Source of the DNA: JBBAGC01 sp964491265
Lineage (GTDB): Bacteria; Spirochaetota; UBA4802; UBA5550
NCBI GenBank assembly: GCA_964491265.1
Contig: CAZBFP010000001.1
Coordinates: 124,001-188,000, forward strand
Direction: 5' to 3'
Length of the DNA stretch: 64,000 nucleotides
The notes under the pieces were generated by a model. It was not told the origin of the DNA. It searched no databases and saw nothing but the letters and a program-made list of their open reading frames with translations. Of this stretch, positions 8,589 to 17,827 are shown piece by piece (the first letter of the stretch is position 1; each line of letters opens with the position of its first letter). The position numbers and the translations under genes were made by a program.

Positions 8589-9344
8589 TTGGACAGCACT
8601 ATTATTAAATCTTTACTCGAACAGGTGGGGAACGGGACCATATCACCGGATGATGCTTATAAACACCTGAAAAATCTCCCCTACGAAAATATCGATTTTG
8701 CCCGCATAGATCACCACCGGGCAATGAGGACAGGGCAGCCTGAGGTAATACTCTGCCAGGGGAAGAGCAATGAACAGATTATGAGGATCGCGGAAATTCT
8801 CACGGAAAAGAACCGCTTAATACTGGCAACCAGGGCTGAAAGAGCTACCTACGATTACATTAAAGATTCATTCAGTAATATAGAATACCATGAGCATGGT
8901 AGGCTGATAAGTATCGGGAAATTCCCTGAACCTGTAACAGAGAGATACATCCTTGTTGCAACCGGAGGGACATCCGACATCCCTGCGGCTGAAGAGGCTG
9001 CACTTACAGCAATGGCAATGGGCTCATCAGTGACCCGTCTTTACGATGTGGGTGTTGCCGGTCTCCACAGGCTTCTAAGTCACATTGACACAATCCGCGG
9101 AGCCTCTGTCATTATTGCTGTTGCAGGGATGGAAGGGGCTCTCCCTTCACTCATAGCAGGGCTTGTTGAAAGACCTGTGATTGCGGTGCCTACCAGCGTA
9201 GGTTACGGCGCAAACTTCCAGGGGCTATCTGCGCTCCTTACCATGCTCAACAGCTGCGCTCCTGGTATAGCCACTGTCAATATTGACAACGGATTCGGAG
9301 CAGGCTACATGGCAGCAGTAATAAACAGGGGTAATCTTGTATGA
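8589..9344 (+). CDS. larB: LarB, pyridinium-3,5-biscarboxylic acid mononucleotide synthase
   Basis: First enzyme of nickel-pincer cofactor synthesis: it carboxylates and hydrolyses nicotinic acid adenine dinucleotide. At 251 residues it is the normal size. The C-terminal half resembles PurE, the AIR carboxylase, with ATGGTSDIPAAEEA, VIIAVAGMEGALPSL and AVPTSVGYGANFQG. The start is TTG at 8589, directly after the larE stop; GAGAGG lies just upstream within larE. The 3' end overlaps larC by four bases (ATGA), so the three genes are translationally coupled. Confidence 0.92.
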   Translation: MDSTIIKSLLEQVGNGTISPDDAYKHLKNLPYENIDFARIDHHRAMRTGQPEVILCQGKSNEQIMRIAEILTEKNRLILATRAERATYDYIKDSFSNIEYHEHGRLISIGKFPEPVTERYILVATGGTSDIPAAEEAALTAMAMGSSVTRLYDVGVAGLHRLLSHIDTIRGASVIIAVAGMEGALPSLIAGLVERPVIAVPTSVGYGANFQGLSALLTMLNSCAPGIATVNIDNGFGAGYMAAVINRGNLV

Positions 9345-10510
9345 AAACAGCATACTTTGACTGCTTCTCAGGGATAAGTGGAGACATGACAGTAGGCGCC
9401 CTCATTGATGCAGGGATAAACTTTGACGATTTTAAAAATATGCTCAACACCCTCAATATAACCGGATTTGAAGTATCAGCAGAAAAAACAGTTAAAAACG
9501 GAATAAGCGGGACCAGCTTCAAAGTCAGAACTTCAGAGCAGAAAAGCCACAGAAACCTTAATGATATTACTTCAATAATTGAAGGGAGCGGCCTCAACAG
9601 CAGAATTAAAAACGACTCCCTCGCCATATTCAGAATACTGGCAGAGGCAGAAGCCGCTGTTCATGGTACAGACATGGAAAAAATACACTTCCATGAAGTA
9701 GGCGCCATTGACTCAATCATTGATATCTGCGGAGCCGCGATATGCATGTGGATGCTGGGGATTGAAAGGGTTATAAACTCACCTGTAAATACAGGGAAGG
9801 GTTTTGTCAAAACAGCCCACGGCATACTCCCTGTACCGGCACCTGCCACAGCAGAACTCCTGAAAGGGACCCCTCTCTATTCAGATGATATTGATGCTGA
9901 ACTTGCCACCCCTACCGGAGCTGCAATACTTAAATACTATTCATCAGGCACCTCACCCCTCCCCGGCTTGAATGTCACATCTATAGGATATGGTGCAGGC
10001 TCGAAGGATCTGCCGGTTCCAAACCTGCTGCGGGTTTTTATCGGAGCAGCAGAGATGGATCACATTACAGAAGATATAGTCTCTGAAATTGAAACATCGA
10101 TTGATGACATGAACCCGGAATTCTACTCACACATCTTTGACATGCTATTTAAAAGCGGAGCGCTTGATGCTGCTATAATCCCGTCATTCAGCAAGAAGAA
10201 TCGTCCTGCTTCAATATTAAAAATCCTCTGCCCCATTGACAGGGCTGACGCTGTATCAGATATAATCTTCAGGGAAACCACAACCTCAGGTTTAAGAATA
10301 CAGAATGTGAGACGGAAAATACTGAAAAGACAGATCAGGGCAACTTCTACTCCATATGGTATTATAAATGTAAAAATCCATGAACACAAGGGGGAGGTAA
10401 TAACAGCTGCACCGGAATATGAAGAGTGCAGAAAAGCGGCAGTAGAAAAAGGTGTACCTGTTAAAACTGTGTACCAGGCAGCGTTGACAGAGGCGTTAAA
10501 AAATATTTAA
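9341..10510 (+). CDS. larC: LarC, nickel insertion cyclometallase
   Basis: Inserts nickel into the dithiolated pyridinium nucleotide in a CTP-dependent reaction, completing the pincer cofactor used by lactate racemase and related LarA enzymes. The 389-residue single frame has the N-terminal AYFDCFSGISGDM signature, the HFHEVGAIDSIIDI segment near residue 115, and the C-terminal MDD-containing half (IDDMNPEFYSH). In Lactiplantibacillus the gene is split by a programmed frameshift, whereas here it is one uninterrupted frame. No larA is present in the window. The 3' end overlaps the convergent HDOD gene by four bases. Confidence 0.92.
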   Translation: MKTAYFDCFSGISGDMTVGALIDAGINFDDFKNMLNTLNITGFEVSAEKTVKNGISGTSFKVRTSEQKSHRNLNDITSIIEGSGLNSRIKNDSLAIFRILAEAEAAVHGTDMEKIHFHEVGAIDSIIDICGAAICMWMLGIERVINSPVNTGKGFVKTAHGILPVPAPATAELLKGTPLYSDDIDAELATPTGAAILKYYSSGTSPLPGLNVTSIGYGAGSKDLPVPNLLRVFIGAAEMDHITEDIVSEIETSIDDMNPEFYSHIFDMLFKSGALDAAIIPSFSKKNRPASILKILCPIDRADAVSDIIFRETTTSGLRIQNVRRKILKRQIRATSTPYGIINVKIHEHKGEVITAAPEYEECRKAAVEKGVPVKTVYQAALTEALKNI

Positions 10511-11982
10511 AGATTTTCGAATTTTTTCTTTATACGGGAGTGAAGCTCCTCAAGGTCTTTTTCACCCTCCAGGTTAAACCTCTCAAGAACCGGTTCTTCT
10601 GCATAATAGTAGTAATACTTCTTCTTTTCAATCCCGCAAAGAAGATTGGCAAGATAAACGGTATATGCAATATCGCGGTATTCCTTCTGAATATTCTGCG
10701 GGGAGTGGTGGAAACGGATTGTCTTTGTAAGATAATCGGGGAAATTCCAGTTCTCCGAAACCAGGGCTCCGATTTCCGAATGACTTATCCCTATTGAGAT
10801 CTCCTCCATTACTGCACTTGAGAGAATATTCCTGTCATGAACAATTTCCGCAATTTTCTTTATAGCATTCATATCAACAGCAAGCAGAATTACCTGCCCC
10901 AGATCATGAAGGAGTCCGGCAAGGAATGCATTCTCCGCAACCTCCTTCATTTTATAATTTTCCGCAATAAGCCTTGAATAAACCGCCACCCTGTTGCAGT
11001 GCTCCCAGATCTCTTCAAAGAGGCTGTAGCGGGATTCCATAATTTTCCTGGCATTGCTGGCAATAAGTATTGACTTAAGATTCTTAAGCCCGATCTTCAT
11101 TACTGCCATCCCCACATCCTCCATCTTCCCTGAAGTAATAAATCCGGCGGAATTGGCCAGTTTTATCACATCACTGGCAATGGCAACATCTGTCTTAATC
11201 CGTGTTACAATATCTTCAATACTCGAATCAGGGTCAGAGCAGAGATCAAGAAGCCTGAGAATATTTTCCGGAAAAGTAGGTACCCCTTTTATCTCTTTTA
11301 AGATACGCTCCTTCACAAAAGAGGTTACATTTTCAGGCTTAAGATGAAATGGTATTTCAAAGGAGGTTACTGTGATCTTACCATCACTTCTGATCTTCAA
11401 TGATGAAGCCCCCCCTCTCATTTTCTTTAGAAAAAGAACAACAAGGGCTATACCTAAACCCGCCCCCTCTGTATCATCTTCGATATCATCATAAATTTCA
11501 TGGAAATTTTCTTTATCAGATGCAGCAGCTATACGCTGATTAATTCTTTCCTGTTCCTGGGGGATGAGGGGGACATTATTCTTTACAGAGAAATACATCC
11601 CCTCTTCTGTAAATTTAAGATCAAACTGAATAAAATAACTGCTCTTAATTAAATCCTCTTTGACACTGTCAAAATCGCCCACCACCTTCTCTTTAAAAAA
11701 AGAAATCCCCTTATTGTAATCCTGATCCTGATTTATATCATACCCCGATTTCATAAAGAAAACACGCTTGGCATTGGCCTTTAATGCATTTACAACAATT
11801 TCACGAACAACCGTAAGCATGGAATATAATATATATACCATATCATTTTTGGAAAGTACCCGGGAAATAATGCTGTTCAAAAGAATAAGGGTATCATCTG
11901 ATACATACTGAAAGGTTAATTTTATATTTTCCCTGTTATTGATTTTCCGGAAAATTTCTGATTTCATTTTTAAACTATTCAC
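10507..11982 (-). CDS. HATPase-like/HDOD domain signalling protein
   Basis: A 491-residue cytoplasmic protein with two parts. Residues 40-215 resemble a histidine-kinase-type ATPase: VVREIVVNALKANAKRV looks like the N box and GAGLGIALVVLFL like the G box. There is no HisKA phosphoacceptor, so it is not an ordinary sensor kinase. Residues 230-430 are an HDOD domain, a degenerate HD fold used in signalling, with LLHDLGQVILLA and HSEIGALVSENW. The start is a GTG at 11982 without a strong ribosome site; an ATG five codons later is an alternative. A role in stress or motility signalling is plausible but not shown. Confidence 0.78.
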   Translation of the reverse strand: MNSLKMKSEIFRKINNRENIKLTFQYVSDDTLILLNSIISRVLSKNDMVYILYSMLTVVREIVVNALKANAKRVFFMKSGYDINQDQDYNKGISFFKEKVVGDFDSVKEDLIKSSYFIQFDLKFTEEGMYFSVKNNVPLIPQEQERINQRIAAASDKENFHEIYDDIEDDTEGAGLGIALVVLFLKKMRGGASSLKIRSDGKITVTSFEIPFHLKPENVTSFVKERILKEIKGVPTFPENILRLLDLCSDPDSSIEDIVTRIKTDVAIASDVIKLANSAGFITSGKMEDVGMAVMKIGLKNLKSILIASNARKIMESRYSLFEEIWEHCNRVAVYSRLIAENYKMKEVAENAFLAGLLHDLGQVILLAVDMNAIKKIAEIVHDRNILSSAVMEEISIGISHSEIGALVSENWNFPDYLTKTIRFHHSPQNIQKEYRDIAYTVYLANLLCGIEKKKYYYYYAEEPVLERFNLEGEKDLEELHSRIKKKFENL

Positions 11983-12039
11983 AGTATCACTTCAGTATTG
12001 GGATATTATTATTTCTTTAACAATAATAATTTCTGAACC

Positions 12040-12130
12040 TTTATATAATTAAAAATATTAAATTCCCCTGTCATCATCGGGCAGGGAGATAGAATCTTTT
12101 ATACAGCACTTAAACAGATATTATAGTATT
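12040..12130. repeat. Possible decayed copy of the palindromic repeat
   Basis: AAATTCCCCTGTCATCATCG followed by GGCAGGGAGATAGAATC resembles the repeat core plus its GATAATAGAGC flank, with the hairpin mostly lost. It lies in the 305-base gap 11983-12287, which otherwise holds only the candidate operator downstream. The call is weak. Confidence 0.28.
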
Positions 12131-12207
12131 ATCATTATACACATTGTGATATTTAAAAATATCTTGCCTCATATTGCAAGATTATATTATATTTACTCTA
12201 ATATATT

Positions 12208-12234
12208 TGACAAAAAAAAGTTTGTCCCATATCT
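12208..12234 (+). promoter_or_regulatory. Candidate promoter/operator before the MBL-fold gene
   Basis: TTGACA ending at about 12213 overlaps a short palindrome, GACAAA at 12209-12214 and TTTGTC at 12221-12226. The -10 at the right distance is poor (ATATCT or TATCTA). It is the only promoter-like sequence in this gap and could be regulated through the palindrome. Confidence 0.3.
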
Positions 12235-12287
12235 ATTGAAAGATTATTCACCCGTTTATATTATTGATTCAGGGAGCTTTATTTAGA

Positions 12288-13244
12288 ATGCAAATTAAAC
12301 TCTGGGGCGTTAGAGGCTCTCTTCCCTCCCCATTAAGCAATGATGAATACAGAAGTAAACTTGTCAGAATTCTCGATATTGCTGCCAGAGAAAAACCGGC
12401 ATCTCATGAGATAAACTCCTTCATAGATTCTCTTTCTGATGAGCTTAAATATGTATTCGGAGGTGATACAACCTGCGCAACTGTAAAATCAGATTCAGGC
12501 ATAACATATATACTCGACTGCGGCACAGGGATAAGGCGTTTAGGGAATGATCTTATGGAAGGGGACTGCGGCAGGGGGAAGGGGATTATCAATATCTTTT
12601 TAACCCACAACCATTGGGATCACCTGCAGGGCCTCCCTTTTTTCAGGCCCATATATGTACCGGGCAATAGACTCAATTTCTATTCCCCCTTTAAGCATCA
12701 GCAGCAGATTCTTGAAGGGCAGATGATAAGTCCATATTTCCCTGCAACATTCGAAGGAACAGCATCAATAAAAAACTACTATCATATTGAACCTGTACCG
12801 GGGAACACAATAAAACTTGAAGATGATCTTACCGTCAGTATTTTCCCCCTTAAGCATCCCCAGGGATGTTTCGCATACAAATTTACTCAGAATAATAAAA
12901 CATTCATCTTCGCTACTGATACAGAATTTACCGGCGAAACAATAGAAAACAGGAGCGACACAAAGGAATTTTTCAACAATGCGGATCTCCTTGTTCTTGA
13001 CTCCCAGTATACCCTTGATGAAGCTTTTCTCAAAGTTGACTGGGGTCACACCAGCTATACAATGGCTGTAAACTGCGCAATTAACTGGAACGTAAAAAAA
13101 CTTTTAATGACTCATCATGAACCGGCCTATTCAGACGATATCCTTTATACAAACTATACTCTGGCACTTGAACACGCATTGCAGATGAACGATGTGGAAA
13201 CTGAAATATTCCTGGCCAGGGAGGGTATGATTTTTGACCTTTAA
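12288..13244 (+). CDS. MBL-fold metallo-hydrolase
   Basis: A 318-residue binuclear metal hydrolase of the metallo-beta-lactamase fold, in the branch that includes phosphodiesterases and PhnP-like enzymes. It begins with the family's usual MxxKLWGVRGSLPSP. The metal-binding HNHWDH starts at residue 107, with further ligands expected in LKHPQGCFAYKF, ATDTEF and THHEPAYSDD. The ATG at 12288 is preferred over a TTG at 12264 because the family normally begins with this strand; GGGAG lies about eleven bases upstream. It overlaps the next gene by 11 bases and probably starts an operon running to 17.8 kb. The substrate is unknown. Confidence 0.85.
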   Translation: MQIKLWGVRGSLPSPLSNDEYRSKLVRILDIAAREKPASHEINSFIDSLSDELKYVFGGDTTCATVKSDSGITYILDCGTGIRRLGNDLMEGDCGRGKGIINIFLTHNHWDHLQGLPFFRPIYVPGNRLNFYSPFKHQQQILEGQMISPYFPATFEGTASIKNYYHIEPVPGNTIKLEDDLTVSIFPLKHPQGCFAYKFTQNNKTFIFATDTEFTGETIENRSDTKEFFNNADLLVLDSQYTLDEAFLKVDWGHTSYTMAVNCAINWNVKKLLMTHHEPAYSDDILYTNYTLALEHALQMNDVETEIFLAREGMIFDL

Positions 13245-14031
13245 AAAAAGATTTCTTATATGGTTTATGGTTCTGTTCATGGCAGTTCCTGCCTTCCCCC
13301 AGCGAACAAAATCGAGTCTCAGTGCAGGGGAGCAGAGACATGCGGAAAGGGGTCTGAAAAACAGCAGATATTTTTTTTATTTTATAAATACAACTGTTTC
13401 AAATTCAGGAACAGAGAGAGAGAAAGAGCTCTACTCCGAAGCTGCCAGAAGAGATCTTCTTGCCCGTATACTTTACCTGAAATTTGAATTTCACAATTCA
13501 TTTACTGAAATAAAGAGAAGCCAGATACTCCTTTTAGAATTGATGAAACTCATCACTGAGAGAGAAATGAAAGAGGCAATGTCCCTTCTCCATGAATTCG
13601 CCCCCTATGTTTTACAAACCGGTGACAATGCTGCAAAAAAATACCTTTCACTCGGCTACAGGGCGTCAAATGAATCAGGTCAGGTACAGATGATTGCAGA
13701 TAACCTGCCGGAAACAAACTATTCCATAAGACTTTATGAATACATTAAGGCTTTAAAACTTGCCAAATATGCCAAGAGGTATGCAATCATAGCACTTATT
13801 GAAAACCGCATTGACCCTGCTGATAAAGGTAAAGCCCAATACAATGACTATGATAAAAAATCGGAACTGATAGACAGATATCTGAGCGATGAATCGGAGA
13901 GATTAAAGGCCATACATTTCGACAACTACTATAAAATTAAAGAAAATGCCTCATTCTACGATCAGGTAATGCTTAATCCCGATCTCGAAAGTATTCCTGA
14001 ATATGAAAAATACCGTGAGGAAAATTATTGA
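13234..14031 (+). CDS. Exported helical protein of unknown function
   Basis: A 265-residue protein with an N-terminal signal peptide (FLIWFMVLFMAVPAFPQ, cleavage near residue 22). The rest is charged and helical, rich in Lys, Glu and Tyr. The likely start is TTG at 13234 with GGGAGGG about nine bases upstream; ATGs four and eight residues before the end of the hydrophobic core are alternatives. It overlaps both neighbours and sits directly before the lytic transglycosylase lipoprotein, so a periplasmic role in envelope maintenance is reasonable. I recognise no family. Confidence 0.6.
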   Translation: MTFKKRFLIWFMVLFMAVPAFPQRTKSSLSAGEQRHAERGLKNSRYFFYFINTTVSNSGTEREKELYSEAARRDLLARILYLKFEFHNSFTEIKRSQILLLELMKLITEREMKEAMSLLHEFAPYVLQTGDNAAKKYLSLGYRASNESGQVQMIADNLPETNYSIRLYEYIKALKLAKYAKRYAIIALIENRIDPADKGKAQYNDYDKKSELIDRYLSDESERLKAIHFDNYYKIKENASFYDQVMLNPDLESIPEYEKYREENY

Positions 14032-16319
14032 TGAAAATTTTTACAAGGGTATTGCTGATCCTTATACTGATTATGACTGTCTCATGTGTTGAATCAAGCT
14101 CTGTTGAAGAATGGGCAGGTCCGGGATTTTACAAAAAACCTGATCAAATTATCAGATCTATTGAAAAAGAGGGGAGCGATTACAGAAAAAATTTTACCCT
14201 GGCCCGTGCATATAAAGAGAAAAAAGAGCTTAAAACAGCTATTCTTTACTATACAAACAGCGCTTTCAGATCAAAATTCAATTATAATCTTCGCATCTTC
14301 CCGCACCCGGTATATACTTTTCTTAAGGGGTTTAACTTTAAAAGCCCCTATTACAATGATTCAGTTTACGAGATTGCCTCCCTTTTCGCAGAATACGGTG
14401 AACATGAGTATGTAAAACGGTTTATTGATCTTATTAAAGAGGACAGCACCTTCCTTTACAGGGACGCGATTATTTTAAAATCAAGATCCATGTCCAGGCT
14501 GTCTGATAATAAGGGAGCAATCGCTGAACTGACCAAGCTGACTTCAAAATTCAGCGACAGCAATTCAATGGCTTTAATAAACATACGCCTTGCTTCAATA
14601 TATGAGAACCTGAATAATTACAGCAAAGCAGCAGATTCATATTTCAACATTATAAGCGCACGCACAGATCAGTGGCAGGATAATATTGCTGCCAGAAGAC
14701 TTGCCGCACTCTTAGAAAGCAACAGCATTAAAGTCGAATCAAAAGACCAGATTCTCCTTCTTGCTGATGCTCTTCTAACTGCCAGTGAAATCAACAGGGC
14801 TAACCTGGTTCTTGGAAAACTTAAAGATTCTGATAAAGACAGTGATTCAGATACAGTAGCCATAAAGGCCCTGACCATGCAGAACAGAGCCCATGGAGCC
14901 GCCTTTCTCAGAGAGAAAAGAAGCCTGCCATACTACGACAGCCTGGTTCTTGAATACGCCAACACCCTCTGGGATACAGGCGCAAGGCATGAAGCTGTGA
15001 GATTCTACAGAGAAATAGCAGGATCATCAGCAGATGACATTGCCAGGAGAGTACTGGTAAGGCTCATATTTTTTTACGAGGATAGAAACAGAGATTCAGC
15101 TGTCAGCTTTATGAATAACTTTATAAAGCGGTTCCCCGAGGATGATCTGACAGGGAGACTTCTCTGGATGACAGGACGCAACTATTTACGCGATTCAGAT
15201 TATTCACGGGCCTCCGATTATTTTAAAAAATCGATCGCTGCATTCCCAAATGGGGAGTATTCCGCAAACTCCCGTTACTGGCTCTATCTCATTGAGTCAT
15301 CAGAAAAATCTATATCAACTGAGCGAAAAGATCAGATCCTTGATGATCTATGTTTTTATAACCCTGAATCAGCCTACACCCTTAAACTCCTGAAAGAGGA
15401 GCTTGCTGTATATGATGTAAAGACCCTGCAGGGAAAATATGATATTGCCAAAGCAGAGAATAATCTGAAACGGATGCATCTTTACCACACAAAACTTTAC
15501 ATGAAAACCGGATATACACCGGAATGGGAGAAGCGGCTTCTCGATCTGGGCAGAGATTTAACTGACCCGTACCGGTCTATCTATAATCTTATATCAACCC
15601 TGGATCTCAAGAGCAGTTATAAAAACCGTATTAAAGACCTGGAGAAATATTTCCAGACAGGGGACATAGCTGCTGTTAACCGGGAATTGAAATCGATCCC
15701 CCAGGATGATGATGCAGCAGCGCTCGACATTGCTGCAGCCATGGCTGTCTATTCCCATAAGTACGGCCACCATAATTACAGCACTTATTACGGGTTCCGG
15801 CTCCTTCATCTCCTTAAAATACAGGAAAACACAGCACTCCTCCCCAGAGAAATGTCGCAAATACTCTACCCCCTGGCTTTCAGGGAATGTGTTGAAAAGG
15901 AGAGTGCTGCATATAATATCCCGACCCATCTCATTTACAGTGTAATAAAAGCTGAATCCAATTACATACCGGAGGCGGTTTCATCTGCAGGTGCGGCAGG
16001 GCTTATGCAGCTTATGCCGCCAACAGCCGCAGGTATTGCCCGGCAGATTAAAATTAGCCGATACGATCTTAAAGATCCATGTACTTCTATTAAATTCGGC
16101 ACAAATTATATCGCATGGCTTAACAGATATTTCAAAGGGCAGATAGAATATATGGTAGCAGGATATAATGCAGGCCCGGGGAATGTAAACATCTGGATAG
16201 AGCGCTTTAAAAAAGAGAATATGGACTATTTCGCTGAATTTACACCTTTTGCGGAAACCAGGGGATATATATACAGAACCATAAAATTTTCCATACAATA
16301 TGAATCGATTTACAGGTAA
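14031..16319 (+). CDS. Lytic transglycosylase lipoprotein with TPR-like region
   Basis: Soluble-lytic-transglycosylase-type enzyme that cleaves peptidoglycan glycan strands between MurNAc and GlcNAc. The 762-residue protein starts with a lipoprotein signal whose lipobox ends MTVSC, so it should be anchored to a membrane. Residues 40-590 are tetratricopeptide-like helical repeats (for example LARAYKEKKELKTAILYY). Residues about 625-750 are the SLT domain, with catalytic Glu near 641 in IKAESNYI, then SSAGAAGLMQLMPPTAA and VAGYNAGPGNV. The ATG at 14031 shares one base with the preceding stop. The architecture matches Slt70-like enzymes. Confidence 0.9.
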   Translation: MKIFTRVLLILILIMTVSCVESSSVEEWAGPGFYKKPDQIIRSIEKEGSDYRKNFTLARAYKEKKELKTAILYYTNSAFRSKFNYNLRIFPHPVYTFLKGFNFKSPYYNDSVYEIASLFAEYGEHEYVKRFIDLIKEDSTFLYRDAIILKSRSMSRLSDNKGAIAELTKLTSKFSDSNSMALINIRLASIYENLNNYSKAADSYFNIISARTDQWQDNIAARRLAALLESNSIKVESKDQILLLADALLTASEINRANLVLGKLKDSDKDSDSDTVAIKALTMQNRAHGAAFLREKRSLPYYDSLVLEYANTLWDTGARHEAVRFYREIAGSSADDIARRVLVRLIFFYEDRNRDSAVSFMNNFIKRFPEDDLTGRLLWMTGRNYLRDSDYSRASDYFKKSIAAFPNGEYSANSRYWLYLIESSEKSISTERKDQILDDLCFYNPESAYTLKLLKEELAVYDVKTLQGKYDIAKAENNLKRMHLYHTKLYMKTGYTPEWEKRLLDLGRDLTDPYRSIYNLISTLDLKSSYKNRIKDLEKYFQTGDIAAVNRELKSIPQDDDAAALDIAAAMAVYSHKYGHHNYSTYYGFRLLHLLKIQENTALLPREMSQILYPLAFRECVEKESAAYNIPTHLIYSVIKAESNYIPEAVSSAGAAGLMQLMPPTAAGIARQIKISRYDLKDPCTSIKFGTNYIAWLNRYFKGQIEYMVAGYNAGPGNVNIWIERFKKENMDYFAEFTPFAETRGYIYRTIKFSIQYESIYR

Positions 16320-16331
16320 AGGGCAGAGGTT

Positions 16332-17015
16332 ATGAAAAAAACTTTTTTCATACTTCTTTTAATTCCGGTTTATCTATATGGTGAAAGCGCCCCCATAGGC
16401 CGGTTTATTCAGAGCCACGGCAGGATTGAGAGGAACAGCATTAACTGCCCCTATGGAGTTTGCGCAGAATCATCAACAGAAATCTTTGCCGGTGACCGTA
16501 TTAAAACTTCCAGTAATTCAGCAGCGCGCATAATACTCAATGACGGCACTGCGTTAGAGATTAAAGATGCATGTGACTTTACCATCTTCAGCATACGTAA
16601 GAATAGAGACGATGCTCCCACCCGCATATATGCTGACTACGGCACATTTACCATAACACAAAACAACAGTTTTATGGATACATCTCTTGTAATAGGTACA
16701 CGGGCAACATTAATCAAGTCTGTAGATACTTCAATGTATATTATTGCAGCAATTGATGAAACTGCAATGATGATTTACAGAAACAAAGCAGGAGTTGCAA
16801 GCTCACTCCCTTCTGCTGATACAGCATTTATACTTAAAGAGGGTGAGGAAATTTATATTAAAACCGATAAACCCCTTTCGTCTCCGGCAGGTGTGGAACC
16901 GCTCCTGAGAGGCTCATGGCTCTCTAAAAATTATCTCTCCCCTGATAAACGCAGTATAATCCGGACAAAGCGTGACAGCTCTGTAATTGACTGGCTATTC
17001 AGGAACAGAGATTAA
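16332..17015 (+). CDS. Exported FecR-domain-like protein
   Basis: A 227-residue protein with a signal peptide (FFILLLIPVYLYG). Residues 25-170 match the general FecR pattern common in spirochaetal envelope proteins: a beta-rich domain with EIFAGDRIKTSSNSAARIIL, then LNDGTALEIKD and a following strand-rich GTRATLIKS. Here it is a stand-alone periplasmic protein with no sigma factor nearby, so it is not an iron-dicitrate regulator of the classic type. It lies 12 bases after the lytic transglycosylase gene and ten bases before the HEAT-repeat lipoprotein, in the same apparent operon. Confidence 0.72.
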   Translation: MKKTFFILLLIPVYLYGESAPIGRFIQSHGRIERNSINCPYGVCAESSTEIFAGDRIKTSSNSAARIILNDGTALEIKDACDFTIFSIRKNRDDAPTRIYADYGTFTITQNNSFMDTSLVIGTRATLIKSVDTSMYIIAAIDETAMMIYRNKAGVASSLPSADTAFILKEGEEIYIKTDKPLSSPAGVEPLLRGSWLSKNYLSPDKRSIIRTKRDSSVIDWLFRNRD

Positions 17016-17024
17016 ATTAATCAT

Positions 17025-17825
17025 ATGCGCGTAAATATCCGTAAACTTATTAATACACTATCTATTCCTGCTCTCCTCTTTACATTAACCTGCGGGAAAT
17101 CACTTGCACCATTCAGCGATGCAGAAAAAATAAAAGGTGAAATTACAGCTGCTGTACACCGGTATTCATCAGACAACTGGGAGGAGAGGGAAAGAGCAGT
17201 TGTAAGGATGCACAGATATGCCGACTCAGCTTTTGCCGTTAATGTGACCCTTTTCTTTATAAAAGCAACAGAGGACAGGCAGCCCGCAGTCAGGATAAAA
17301 GCTCTCCAGGGATTACGGATCAGGAAAGACCCTGCTGCCCTTAAGAGACTTCGTGAGATGGCCCGCCATGAACCAAGAACAAATGTAAGATGGCATACCC
17401 TCCTTGCTCTAGGAGATTACGGATTACCTGAAAATGAAGAATTCTTTATTGAAGGATTTAAAAGCAGGGACTGGATTATAAGAGAGGCATCAGTGATTGG
17501 CATTCTTTCAATAATCGACATGGAAACGCAAAAGAGGAACATACCCCTTTTAAAAAATGCCATGAACGACTCTATCTTATCTGTCCGGCTCGCCACGCTT
17601 AATCACCTGAAATTAAAAGATGATCTTCTCTATGTGGAAATTGCAAAGGTTATAAATAACCGGAAAAGCGGCAGGTCTCTGATGAAAGCAGCCTTAAATG
17701 CAATAAGAGGATACAGGCTCGATTTAAAAACAAGGGAAAGACTGATATCCCTGCTTACGCATTACGACAGAGATATCAGGATTTCCGCATTTCGTGTTCT
17801 ACGGGAAGAACCGGAACAGCTATAA
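17025..17825 (+). CDS. HEAT-repeat lipoprotein
   Basis: A 266-residue putative lipoprotein. The signal ends in LTLTCGKS, a loose lipobox of the spirochaete kind with Cys near residue 24. The remainder is made of HEAT-like helical repeats, with recurring patterns such as DRQPAVRIKALQGLR, RTNVRWHTLLALGDYG, RDWIIREASVIGILS and DRDIRISAFRVLR. These form a curved scaffold for protein contacts and have no catalytic role. It closes the envelope gene run that begins at 12.3 kb and meets a convergent gene two bases later. Confidence 0.75.
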   Translation: MRVNIRKLINTLSIPALLFTLTCGKSLAPFSDAEKIKGEITAAVHRYSSDNWEERERAVVRMHRYADSAFAVNVTLFFIKATEDRQPAVRIKALQGLRIRKDPAALKRLREMARHEPRTNVRWHTLLALGDYGLPENEEFFIEGFKSRDWIIREASVIGILSIIDMETQKRNIPLLKNAMNDSILSVRLATLNHLKLKDDLLYVEIAKVINNRKSGRSLMKAALNAIRGYRLDLKTRERLISLLTHYDRDIRISAFRVLREEPEQL

Positions 17826-17827
17826 AA

